Part shown: positions 16,609-24,358 of the stretch, one piece after another
Numbering within the stretch: the stretch's first letter is position 1
Layout: each line of letters begins with the position of its first letter
Assembly (NCBI RefSeq): GCF_003626655.1
Contig: NZ_RBAN01000004.1
Coordinates: 496,001 to 560,000, forward strand
Length of the DNA stretch: 64,000 nt
Direction: 5' to 3'
Origin: Micromonospora costi
GTDB taxonomy: Bacteria > Actinomycetota > Actinomycetes > Mycobacteriales > Micromonosporaceae
The notes under the pieces: generated by a model
Database searches by the model: none
What the model was told of the DNA's origin: nothing
What the model saw: the letters and a program-made list of their open reading frames with translations, nothing else
Position numbers and translations under genes: made by a program

Positions 16609-17715
16609 GTGATCCGACAGCTATCCCCCGCCCCGCGGCCGGCGCCGCCCGGGAGCACGACGAGCGGCGCCGGCCCGGGCCGGCCACCGCGCGCGGAGTG
16701 GGCGGACGCCGCGAAGGGCGCCTGCATCATCCTCGTGGTCTCGTGGCACGTCATCGTCAAGGACTACCTGCAGGTCGACTGGCACCTCGGCGTCCCCGTT
16801 CCGGGCCTGTGGGGGACGCTGGGCGAACAGCTCCTGCCGCTGCGCATGCCACTGTTCTTCACGATCTCCGGGGTCTTCGCCACGAACGCCGTCCAGCGGC
16901 CCTGGCGGGTCGTCGTGCGGAGCCGGATCGCCCGCTTCCTCTACCTGTACGCCGCCTGGCTGCTGATCCACACCGCGGTCCTCGCCGCCGCCCCGGAGTT
17001 CCCGACCGACCGCGCCACGTCCGCGTCCGGCCTGCTGGCGCAGCTCACCGTGACGCCGTCCAACCTCTGGTACCTGTACGCCCTGGCCCTCTACTTCGCG
17101 TTCGCCAAGTCCCTGCGCCGGATGCGCCCCGCGGTGGTCCTCGTGCCGGCCGCCGCGCTGTCCGCCGTCGCCGCCGCCGGCCTGCTCGACACTCCCGGCA
17201 ACCGCGGTGGCCTGTACCAGAACCTGGTCTTCTTCCTCGCCGGACTGCACCTGCGCCCACAGATCGAACGCTGGGCGGCCACGGCGACCCGGCGCCGGCT
17301 CGGGCTGACGGCCGGCGCGTACGCCCTCGCCCTCGCCGTGATGGCCGGGACCGGCGCGCAGCGCTGGTTCGGTGTGTGGCCGCTGGTCTCCGTCGTGGCG
17401 GTCGCCTTCGGGGTCACCGCCGCCGCGCGTCTGTGCCGCCGGCCCGCCCTCGGCCGGCCGCTCGCCCGGCTCGGCCGCACGACGCTGCCCGTCTACGTGA
17501 TCCACATGCCGACCCTCGCCCTGCTGCACGGGCTGCTCGCCGCGCCGCTGTCCGGGCTGGGCCCGGCCGGGCAGAGCCTGGTCGTGCTCGGTTACCCGGT
17601 CCTGCTGACCGCGCTGGTGATCGGCCTGAGCCTCGCCATCCACCGCGGGCTGACCGCGTCGGGCGCGTCCTGGCTGTTCGACCTTCCGCGCCACCGCCGA
17701 GCGGAGCTGGCGTGA
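16609..17715 (+). CDS. Acyltransferase-3/VanT-N-type polytopic membrane protein
   Basis: About 368 aa with roughly ten membrane helices. The acyltransferase_3 signature is present at the start: EWADAAKGACIILVVSWHV (catalytic-type His in SWHV), followed by RMPLFFTISGVFA. C-terminal GRTTLPVYVIHMPTLALLH is also typical. In VanT serine racemases this module is the N-terminal domain, thought to import L-Ser; here it is a separate gene whose stop overlaps the racemase ATG (TGATG). The start is uncertain: GTG 16609 is preferred, but GTG 16528 and ATG 16576 are in frame and none has a good ribosome site. Alternative: an O-acyltransferase acting on cell-envelope glycans. Confidence 0.8.
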   Translation: MIRQLSPAPRPAPPGSTTSGAGPGRPPRAEWADAAKGACIILVVSWHVIVKDYLQVDWHLGVPVPGLWGTLGEQLLPLRMPLFFTISGVFATNAVQRPWRVVVRSRIARFLYLYAAWLLIHTAVLAAAPEFPTDRATSASGLLAQLTVTPSNLWYLYALALYFAFAKSLRRMRPAVVLVPAAALSAVAAAGLLDTPGNRGGLYQNLVFFLAGLHLRPQIERWAATATRRRLGLTAGAYALALAVMAGTGAQRWFGVWPLVSVVAVAFGVTAAARLCRRPALGRPLARLGRTTLPVYVIHMPTLALLHGLLAAPLSGLGPAGQSLVVLGYPVLLTALVIGLSLAIHRGLTASGASWLFDLPRHRRAELA

Positions 17716-18854
17716 TGGCGGCGCTGGCCGAGGCGGAGATCGACCTCGCCGCGATCGCCCGCAACGTGCGGACGGTCGCGACAGCCGCCGGCACCCCGGT
17801 GATGGCCGTGGTGAAGGCGGACGGGTTCGGGCACGGCGCGGCGGCGGTCGCGCGCGCCGCACTGGGCGCCGGCGCCCGCTGGTTGGGGGTGACCTCCGCG
17901 GCGGAGGCACTGGCCCTGCGCTCGGCCGGCGTCACGGCGCCCACGCTGAGCTGGCTGTACCGCCCGGACGAGGACTTCGCCGCGCTGATCGCCGCCGGCG
18001 TCGACGTCGGTGTGTCGACGCCCGTCCACCTGCGCGCGGTCGCGGACGCGGCCCGCCGGCTCGGCGCACCCGCCATGGTGCAGCTCAAGGCCGACACCGG
18101 ATTGTCGCGCAACGGCGCCGCCGGGGAGGACTGGCCCGAACTCGTGGCCTGGGCCCGGAAGTACGAGGTGGAGGGCAGCATCCGCGTACGCGGGGTGTGG
18201 TCCCACCTCGCCGACGCCGACGTGCCGGGCAGTCCGGCCGTGCCGCGGCAGGTGGCGGCCTTCGAGGAGGCACTGCGCATCGCCCGCGGCGCCGGTCTCG
18301 ACCCGGACCTGGTGCACCTGGCCAACTCGGCGGCCGCCCTGTCCGCACCGCGGACCCGCTTCGACCTCTGCCGCATCGGGCTGGCCCTGTACGGGGTGGA
18401 CCCGTTCGGCGGGACCGGCGGGGGCGCCGTCGGGCTGCGCGCGGCGATGACGCTGCGCACCACGGTGGTCAACGTGAAGCGGGTACCGGCCGGCACCGGT
18501 GTGTCCTACGGGCCGGACCACGTGACCAGCCGCCCGACCACCCTGGCGCTGCTGCCGCTCGGCTACGCCGACGGCCTGCCCCGGGCCACCGAGGGCCGCG
18601 CCGCGGTGTGGCTCGCCGGCCGGCGCTGCCCGGTCGTCGGCCGCGTCGCCATGGACCAGTGCGTCGTGGACGTTGGCGACGCGCCCGTGACGATCGGCGA
18701 CCCGGTCGTGGTGTTCGGTCGGCGCTGCGACAGCGCGGCGCCGACGGTCACGGAGTGGGCGCGGTGGGCGGGGACCAACCCGCACGAGATCTTGACCGGA
18801 ATCGGGGCCCGGGTGGCCCGGAGCTACCTGCACGGGGAGACGGAGAAGTCATGA
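17715..18854 (+). CDS. PLP-dependent alanine/serine racemase (Alr / VanT-C type)
   Basis: Converts L-Ala or L-Ser to the D-isomer for peptidoglycan precursors; 379 aa. PLP-lysine motif VVKADGFGHG (Lys34), catalytic Tyr265 in GVSYG, GYADG near 283, GRVAMDQ near 309. At the position of Geobacillus Alr Tyr354 (TINYEV) this protein has His357 (TNPHEIL). VanT serine racemases have Asn there, and loss of that Tyr is known to admit serine, so D-Ser production is possible. 1-bp overlap with the acyltransferase and 4-bp overlap with the ligase. The fold is certain; substrate preference is inference. It could alternatively be the cell's alr. Confidence 0.9.
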   Translation: MAALAEAEIDLAAIARNVRTVATAAGTPVMAVVKADGFGHGAAAVARAALGAGARWLGVTSAAEALALRSAGVTAPTLSWLYRPDEDFAALIAAGVDVGVSTPVHLRAVADAARRLGAPAMVQLKADTGLSRNGAAGEDWPELVAWARKYEVEGSIRVRGVWSHLADADVPGSPAVPRQVAAFEEALRIARGAGLDPDLVHLANSAAALSAPRTRFDLCRIGLALYGVDPFGGTGGGAVGLRAAMTLRTTVVNVKRVPAGTGVSYGPDHVTSRPTTLALLPLGYADGLPRATEGRAAVWLAGRRCPVVGRVAMDQCVVDVGDAPVTIGDPVVVFGRRCDSAAPTVTEWARWAGTNPHEILTGIGARVARSYLHGETEKS

Positions 18855-19885
18855 GAACACGACTGGCGGTGCTGTACGGCGGGCAGAGCGGTGAACACGA
18901 GGTGTCCCGCCACTCGGCGGTGAGCATCCTCGCGGCGCTGGACCGCGACCGGTACGAGGTCACCGAGGTGCTCATCGGGCGGGACGGCGGGTGGCGGGTC
19001 GACGGCCGGCCGGAGCCCCTCGCCTCGGCGCTGCGCGTCCTCGCCGCCCAGGAGGTGGTGTTCCCGGCCCTGCACGGCCCGTACGGCGAGGACGGCACGG
19101 TCGCGTCGCTGCTGGAGTGGCTGGGCGTGCCGTACGTCGGCAACGGCGTCTTCGCGAGCGCGGCCGGCATGGACAAGGCCGTCACCAAGAAGCTCCTGGC
19201 CGCCGAGGGGCTGCGGGTCAGTGCGGGCGTGGTTCTGCGTCCCGGCGACGAGGTCTCCCCGGCCGACCGGCGACGGTTGGGCCTGCCGGTCTTCGTCAAG
19301 CCCGCGCGGGCCGGTTCCAGCCTGGGCGTCGCCCGGGTCGACGACTGGAGCGGGCTTCCCGCCGCGTTGGGCCGGGCCCGCGAGCACGATCCGAAGGTCC
19401 TGGTGGAGCAGGCGGCGCACGGACGGGAGATCGACGTGGCCGTCCTGCAGCATCCCGACGGCCGGTTGGAGGCCGGCCCTCCCCTGGAGATCAGCGTGAC
19501 CGGGGCCGGGTTCTTCGACTACGACGCGAAGTACGACGGCGGTGCCGTCTTCCACATCCCCGCCCCGCTCGACGCGGCCACCACCGCGCTGCTCCAGGAC
19601 CGGGCGGTACGCGCCTTCCACGCCCTCGACTGTCGCGGCCTGCTGCGCGTCGACCTCTTCCTTCCTGCGACCGGCTGGACCGAGCCCATCGTGAACGAGG
19701 TCAACACGTTCCCGGGGTTCACGAGCGCGTCCCAGTACCCCCGGATCTGGCAGAAGGCGGGCATCGCGTTCCCCGACCTGCTCGACATCCTGGTGGCCGG
19801 GGCGCTCGCCGACCACGATCGGGCCCGGTCCGGCCGGTCGGCGAGGTCGGCGCGGCCGGCCGCCGGCGCGGTGGTCCCGTCATGA
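18851..19885 (+). CDS. D-alanine-D-X ligase, Van-like (predicted D-Ala-D-Ala or D-Ala-D-Ser)
   Basis: ATP-grasp ligase joining D-Ala to a second D-amino acid; 344 aa. GGQSGEHEVS near 10 supplies the Ddl Glu; ATP-grasp strand FVKPARAGSSLGV near 148; metal and C-terminal site VNEVNTFPGFTSASQYP near 281, closer to the VanA/VanC/VanG pattern (GFTS-S-YPR) than to housekeeping Ddl. The omega loop reads FFDYDAKY (221-228): a Tyr-type loop argues for D-Ala or D-Ser, not D-lactate, and no VanH dehydrogenase is present. A Pro/Ala/Arg-rich tail extends past residue 320. Start overlaps the racemase stop (ATGA). Confidence 0.88.
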   Translation: MRTRLAVLYGGQSGEHEVSRHSAVSILAALDRDRYEVTEVLIGRDGGWRVDGRPEPLASALRVLAAQEVVFPALHGPYGEDGTVASLLEWLGVPYVGNGVFASAAGMDKAVTKKLLAAEGLRVSAGVVLRPGDEVSPADRRRLGLPVFVKPARAGSSLGVARVDDWSGLPAALGRAREHDPKVLVEQAAHGREIDVAVLQHPDGRLEAGPPLEISVTGAGFFDYDAKYDGGAVFHIPAPLDAATTALLQDRAVRAFHALDCRGLLRVDLFLPATGWTEPIVNEVNTFPGFTSASQYPRIWQKAGIAFPDLLDILVAGALADHDRARSGRSARSARPAAGAVVPS

Positions 19886-20526
19886 TCCTGCTCTCCGACC
19901 CGCTCATCGCCGCCGTCCCGGTGGGCGACACCGGCGAGGCCCTGGTCGACCTGCGGGAGATCGCGGACCTGCGCGTCGACGACCGCCTGGCCGACCCCGC
20001 CGGGGCGTACGCGCACCTGCGGGAGGGGACCGTGGAGCGGCTGCTGGCCGCCCAACGGTCCCTGCCGGACGGGCTGCGGTTGCTGGTCGTCGAGGGGTAT
20101 CGGCCGCTGGCGCTCCAGGCGGAGTACTTCCGGGGCTACCGGGACGAGCTGCGCCGGCGCCACCCGGACTGGGAGGCCGAACGGCTCCGGGTCGAGGCGA
20201 GCAAGTACGTCTCGCCGCCCGAGGTCGCCCCGCACAGCACCGGCGGCACGGTCGACCTCACCCTGTGCACGGCCGACGGCCGGGAACTGGACATGGGCAC
20301 GGCCGTCAACGCCACGCCCGTGGCGAGCGCCGACGCCTGCTTCACGTGGTCGCCCCGCGTCGGCCCGGAGGCGCGCCGCAATCGCACGGTCCTCGGCGCG
20401 GCCCTGCTGGCCGCCGGGTTGGTGAACTATCCGACGGAGTGGTGGCACTGGTCGTACGGCGACCGCTACTGGGCGCTGAGCACCGGCGCCGACCGGACCC
20501 GCTACGGCCCGGTCGACCTGGCGTGA
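19882..20526 (+). CDS. VanX-type D-Ala-D-Ala dipeptidase (peptidase M15D)
   Basis: Zinc dipeptidase that would hydrolyse host D-Ala-D-Ala and leave the alternative depsipeptide or dipeptide for incorporation; 214 aa. Zinc and catalytic residues are visible: His118 and Asp125 in HSTGGTVDLTL, Glu186 and His189 in EWWHW. Arg74 in EGYRPLALQ matches the substrate Arg of VanX. No signal peptide, so cytoplasmic as VanX. ATG overlaps the ligase stop (ATGA), completing a four-gene coupled set. M15D enzymes also occur as DdpX outside resistance loci, but the ligase and racemase context favours a Van-like role. Confidence 0.9.
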   Translation: MILLSDPLIAAVPVGDTGEALVDLREIADLRVDDRLADPAGAYAHLREGTVERLLAAQRSLPDGLRLLVVEGYRPLALQAEYFRGYRDELRRRHPDWEAERLRVEASKYVSPPEVAPHSTGGTVDLTLCTADGRELDMGTAVNATPVASADACFTWSPRVGPEARRNRTVLGAALLAAGLVNYPTEWWHWSYGDRYWALSTGADRTRYGPVDLA

Positions 20527-20612
20527 GCGACGCGGTGGCAGCGCAGCCCGAGCACGGCGGCGACCGGTCCACGTCGGCGCCGGAGGCACGCACGCTTGTG
20601 AGCCGACTCGGG

Positions 20613-21563
20613 TCAGAACGTGGCGATCGGGTTGACCGGGCTGCCGGACGCACCGGCGAAGCGGACCGGCGCGACGGCGAGGTGGAAGGCCCACTGGCCG
20701 AGCTCGGCAGCCGTCGTCGCGCACGCCTCCAGGTCGCAGTTGTCGAGCAGCCACAGACCCATCGCGACGAGGCTCACGGCGTGAACCGGCATCAGCACGT
20801 CGTCGTACCCCGACGGCTGAACGTCCTGGGGGGTGTCGGCGCCGATCAGCGCGACCTCCCGCTCGTGCAGCCAGGGCAGGCAGGACGCGTGCCAGCCGGC
20901 CTGCGTGACACCGCTGGCCGCACCCGCCTCGTGACGGACGCGGCCGCGGCCGGTCCGCAGCAGCACCGCGTCGCCGGACCGCACCCGCACACCCTGGCGG
21001 CGCTCGGCCTCCTCCAGGTCATCGGGAAACACGGCCTGCCCCGGTTCCAACCACGGCACGTCGCGGACTCTCGCGATGTCCAGCAGGACACCACGGGTGA
21101 CGATCCCGTTCGCCGCCGCCGTGACGGCCGCCCACCCCGATCCCGTCGCCGGGTCGACCAACGAGTGCGACCGCCCGTTGTACATCGTGCCGTCCCGGTG
21201 GCACGGCGAGTCGACGTGGGTGACGGTGTTGCCGTGGAACGTGATGCCCACCCGCTCGGACGAGAAGCCCCAGCGCCGGTCGGCGTGGAAGGCGGGCGGC
21301 ATGTTCTCGGCGCCCGGCATGTCGGCGGCGCACGGGCACGTCGTCGTCGACCGCTCCATCTCGTCCGGTACGGCGACCTCCCACGCGCACGACACGCTCC
21401 TGCCGTGACGCACGGCCCGCGCCGCGGCCAGCCGGACGTCGTCGGTGATGTGGTTCAGAGTCCCGATCTCGTCGTCGTCGCCCCACCGTCCCCAGTTCGA
21501 CAGCGTGTCGAAGTACCCGAGCACGTCCTCCTGCGTGGGCACCGGTCGCCCTGCCGTCATCAT
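20613..21563 (-). CDS. Cyclase-family protein (metal-dependent hydrolase, kynurenine-formamidase-like fold)
   Basis: 316 aa, long-form cyclase family (PF04199), members of which hydrolyse amides, lactones or isatin. The metal motif HGNTVTHVDSPCH (family HGTH-D-P-H) is present, with a second group of conserved residues around LLRTGRGR and GADTPQDVQPSG. ATG 21563 (one of two tandem ATGs) has GGAGGAG about 11 bp upstream; a longer in-frame extension to 21632 lacks support. Convergent with the VanX-type gene. No functional link to the cell-wall operon is evident. Confidence 0.85.
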   Translation of the reverse strand: MMTAGRPVPTQEDVLGYFDTLSNWGRWGDDDEIGTLNHITDDVRLAAARAVRHGRSVSCAWEVAVPDEMERSTTTCPCAADMPGAENMPPAFHADRRWGFSSERVGITFHGNTVTHVDSPCHRDGTMYNGRSHSLVDPATGSGWAAVTAAANGIVTRGVLLDIARVRDVPWLEPGQAVFPDDLEEAERRQGVRVRSGDAVLLRTGRGRVRHEAGAASGVTQAGWHASCLPWLHEREVALIGADTPQDVQPSGYDDVLMPVHAVSLVAMGLWLLDNCDLEACATTAAELGQWAFHLAVAPVRFAGASGSPVNPIATF

Positions 21564-21677
21564 CCCAGCATCGACTCCTCCGGCCGCGGTTCGAGGCACC
21601 GCAGGCAGGCTATCCCGCCCCCTCCTCGACACGCCGAACCGGACTGGGCGATGCCGTGCGATTCGCCGGCGTCGGCG

Positions 21678-22169
21678 TCAGAACCGGGGACAGACCTGGG
21701 ACTGCCGGTCTCCGTCGGATCCGTGGAGGGTGACGGGGGTGGACGAATCCCCGATTCCGGCGCTGCCGAGGGTGCAGACGATCTGGTCGACCGCGGTCGC
21801 CGACAACGTGCCCACTGGACCCGACAGCGTCACCCCGAGGCCGGACCGGTCGGCGACCGGCCCCACCGAGGCGGGGGCGAGGTCGGCCGGCACCTCGCTC
21901 GTGAACCCCAGGCTGCGTTCGTACTCGTCGGGACCGGCCGCCAGCAACCCGATCACCTCGTCGGGCGAGGGTCTCGTCTTGGCCGGGCGCACCACCAGGG
22001 TGATCTCTCCGTCCCGCACCAGGTACAGACCGACACCGATGGACGGACCGCGGAGGGCGGGGCTGCCGGTGATGACTCCGCTGGGTCGGACTCCGCAACC
22101 GGCCGCGAGCACGGCGATCAGCACCAGCACCCCGGCCAGCAGCGGCCGCGTGGCCGTCCGGCGCGTCAC
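21678..22169 (-). CDS. GerMN-like lipoprotein of an AfsQ/Cse-type signalling operon
   Basis: 163-aa lipoprotein: basic start, hydrophobic helix and lipobox LAAGC near residue 25. The remainder resembles a GerMN-type module (VGLYLVRDGEITLVVRP, SPDEVIGLLAAGPDEYE, TLSGPVGTLSATAVDQIVCTLG). ATG overlaps the histidine-kinase stop by 4 bp. In Streptomyces the afsQ and cse operons also carry a lipoprotein beside the two-component genes, where it tunes kinase signalling; by analogy this is an AfsQ3/CseA-like modulator. Direct homology is a judgement from context and domain feel. Confidence 0.75.
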   Translation of the reverse strand: MTRRTATRPLLAGVLVLIAVLAAGCGVRPSGVITGSPALRGPSIGVGLYLVRDGEITLVVRPAKTRPSPDEVIGLLAAGPDEYERSLGFTSEVPADLAPASVGPVADRSGLGVTLSGPVGTLSATAVDQIVCTLGSAGIGDSSTPVTLHGSDGDRQSQVCPRF

Positions 22170-23629
22170 CGTACGCCTCCCGCCCGCATCGCCTCCGCCG
22201 CGCGCGGCAGGCGGAGCGTGAACACGGCGCCGCCGGTCGGCGCGTTGCCGGCCACGAGGCTTCCCCGCTGACCGGCGTACCGGTGCAGGCGGGCGTTCTC
22301 CCAGGCGATGGCGAGACCAAGCCCGCTGCCCTCGGACCGGGTGCGCGCCGTGTCCGCCTTGTAGAACCGGTCGAAGACGTGCGGCAGCACCTCGGGGTCC
22401 AGGCCGGGGCCGTGGTCGCGGACCTCGACGGTGAACCAGTGCGGTTCGGCGGCCAGTCGCACCGTCACCGCCGGGGCGCCGTGCCGCAGGGCGTTGCCGA
22501 CGAGGTTGGCCACGATGACGTCCAGCCGCCGCGGGTCCAGGCGCGCCATCACCCCGGGCGGCAGGTCGGCCCGTACCCGGTCGGTCCAGCCGCGCACCCG
22601 GAGTGTCGCGGTGACCGCGGCGGCCACGTCGACGTCGTCGAGGGCGAGCCGCGCGGTACCCGAGTCGAACCTGCTGACCTCGATGAGGTCCTCGACCAGC
22701 CGGGTGAGGTTGTGCGTCTCCTGGCTCACCAGCCGGGCGGCGCGGCCCGCGTCCCCGGGCAGCCGGTCCGCCTCCTCGTCGAGGACGTCGGTGACCGCCG
22801 TCATCGCGGCCAGCGGCGTACGGAGCTCGTGCGACACGTCGGCCACGAAGCGCCGCGCGTCGGACTCCATGCGGCGCAGCTCGCCGACCTGTCTCTCCAG
22901 CCTCTCGGCCGTGTTGTTGAAGGTCCGTGCCACGTCGGCCAGCTCGTCGGTGCCCCGGACCACGAGGCGCGTCGTGAGGTCACCCTCGCCGAGCCGGTGC
23001 GCGGCACGGCCCAGTTCGCGGACGGGACGCAGCACGCCGCCGGCCGCCACCAGGGCGAGCAGGACGGCGAGGACCAGGGAGAGGCCGCCGGTCCCCCACG
23101 CCAGGGTGGCGAGGCGTTCGATGCTCTGCTGTTCGGGGATCAGGCTGCGCACGGCGTACACCTCCAACCCGGACGGTCGGGGTGTGCCGTCGGGCTGGTC
23201 GAGCATCAGCTGGGTCCCGATGAGGAGGACGGGCTGGCCGTCGATCGAGACGCGTTGCCAGGCCACCCGACCGTCGCGGACGGACTGCCGCAGTTCGGAG
23301 GTGAGCGGGTCGAGCGCGAGGCCGTTCTGCGCGCGCATGTCGTGGTAGTAGACGATCACCTCCTCGTCCCGGTCGGACAGGAGCTGCGCCATCGTGTCGA
23401 GTTCGTCCTGGGTCGGCGGGAGCTGGCGGAGCGGGTAGGCCTTCGCGAGCTGGTCGGTCAGCGACACCACGGCGGCGTCCTGCGCCTGCTGAAGGATGAC
23501 CCTCCGGGCCTGGAAGTAGCTTCCGCTGGCGACCACCGCCGTGGTGGTCACCCCGAGCAGCGCGAACGCCAGCAGCAGTCGGACCCGCAGGCCGGACGTG
23601 CGGCCACCGGCCCAGCCCGGCGGGTTCAC
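22166..23629 (-). CDS. Sensor histidine kinase, AfsQ2/CseC-like
   Basis: Membrane sensor of 487 aa. GTG at 23629 overlaps the regulator stop (GTGA), so any longer reading into the regulator is an artefact. Helix 1 about 15-35 (LLLAFALLGVTTTAVVASG), extracellular sensor of about 130 aa, helix 2 near 170-195, HAMP with RPVRELGRAAHRLGEGD, H-box FVADVSHELRTPLAAM, N-box VANLVGNALRHG, G boxes DHGPGLDPEVLPHVFDRF and GSGLGLAIAWENARLH. Phosphorylates the upstream response regulator. The signal is unknown. Its position next to peptidoglycan-precursor genes makes an envelope-stress role plausible. Confidence 0.93.
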   Translation of the reverse strand: MNPPGWAGGRTSGLRVRLLLAFALLGVTTTAVVASGSYFQARRVILQQAQDAAVVSLTDQLAKAYPLRQLPPTQDELDTMAQLLSDRDEEVIVYYHDMRAQNGLALDPLTSELRQSVRDGRVAWQRVSIDGQPVLLIGTQLMLDQPDGTPRPSGLEVYAVRSLIPEQQSIERLATLAWGTGGLSLVLAVLLALVAAGGVLRPVRELGRAAHRLGEGDLTTRLVVRGTDELADVARTFNNTAERLERQVGELRRMESDARRFVADVSHELRTPLAAMTAVTDVLDEEADRLPGDAGRAARLVSQETHNLTRLVEDLIEVSRFDSGTARLALDDVDVAAAVTATLRVRGWTDRVRADLPPGVMARLDPRRLDVIVANLVGNALRHGAPAVTVRLAAEPHWFTVEVRDHGPGLDPEVLPHVFDRFYKADTARTRSEGSGLGLAIAWENARLHRYAGQRGSLVAGNAPTGGAVFTLRLPRAAEAMRAGGVR

Positions 23630-24321
23630 AGGGGCCCGAACCGGTAACCGAACCCGCGCACCGTCTGGACGAAGACCGGCGCGGACGAGTCGTCCTCGAT
23701 CTTGGCGCGCAGCCGCTGCACGCAGGCGTCCACGAGTCGGGAGTCGCCGAGGTAGCCGTGCTCCCACACGGCCTCGAGCAGTTGCTGGCGGGAGAGCACC
23801 CGGCCCGGGGTACGGGACAGCTCCAGCAGCAGGCGCAGTTCGGTCGGGGCGAGGCCGACGGGCACGCCGCCCTTGCTGACCACCAGGGCGGCCCGGTCGA
23901 TGGTCAGGGCGCCGTGCTGTTCCACGCCCGTTTGTTCGCCGCCGGCGCGCCGCGACTCCCCGCCGGTGCGCCGCAGCACCGCGCGGATGCGCGCCTCGAG
24001 CACCCGCGCCTGCACCGGCTTGACCACGTAGTCGTCGGCGCCGGCCTCCAGGCCCGCCACCACGTCCATGTCGTCGTTGCGGGCGGTGAGCATGATGATC
24101 GGCAGATCGCCCATGGTACGGATGCGACGGCACACCTCGAACCCGTCCATTCCGGGCAGCATGAGGTCGAGCACGACAACATCGGACGGGGTCGCCCGCA
24201 GCCGGTCCAGGCCCTGCTCGCCGGTCGCCACGGCGTCCACGGTGTGGCCCTGACGGGTCAGCGCCATCTGCAGCCCGTCACGCACCGTCTGGTGGTCTTC
24301 GATCAACAGGACGCGGGACAT
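23626..24321 (-). CDS. OmpR/PhoB-type response regulator, AfsQ1-like
   Basis: 231 aa. Receiver domain: VLLIEDHQ acidic pair, phospho-acceptor Asp in VVLDLMLPGMDGFEVC near 52, Thr in LTARNDD, Lys in VVKPVQARV. The ARNDD...GLEAGADDYVVKPVQ stretch is strikingly AfsQ1-like. Winged-helix effector about 135-231 (LAPTELRLLLELSRTPGRVLSRQQLLEAVW ... VQTVRGFGYRFGPL). First gene of the RR-HK-lipoprotein operon. The cognate ECF sigma gene that accompanies afsQ in Streptomyces is not adjacent. Confidence 0.93.
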   Translation of the reverse strand: MSRVLLIEDHQTVRDGLQMALTRQGHTVDAVATGEQGLDRLRATPSDVVVLDLMLPGMDGFEVCRRIRTMGDLPIIMLTARNDDMDVVAGLEAGADDYVVKPVQARVLEARIRAVLRRTGGESRRAGGEQTGVEQHGALTIDRAALVVSKGGVPVGLAPTELRLLLELSRTPGRVLSRQQLLEAVWEHGYLGDSRLVDACVQRLRAKIEDDSSAPVFVQTVRGFGYRFGPL

Positions 24322-24358
24322 GTCGCCAAGTATCGCAGGATGGGTTGACCCCGCCGTC

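Noticed and set aside
18851..19885. VanA/VanB-type D-Ala-D-Lac resistance
   Set aside because: No VanH dehydrogenase, and the omega loop is Tyr-type (FFDYDAKY), not the D-lactate ligase type.
23630..24133. Longer N-terminus of the histidine kinase
   Set aside because: The extension lies inside the response-regulator gene; GTG at 23629 in a 4-bp overlap is the natural start.
22166..24321. Naming the two-component system VanR/VanS
   Set aside because: Receiver sequence and operon lipoprotein fit AfsQ/Cse better, and it is on the other strand from the Van-like genes with a cyclase gene between.
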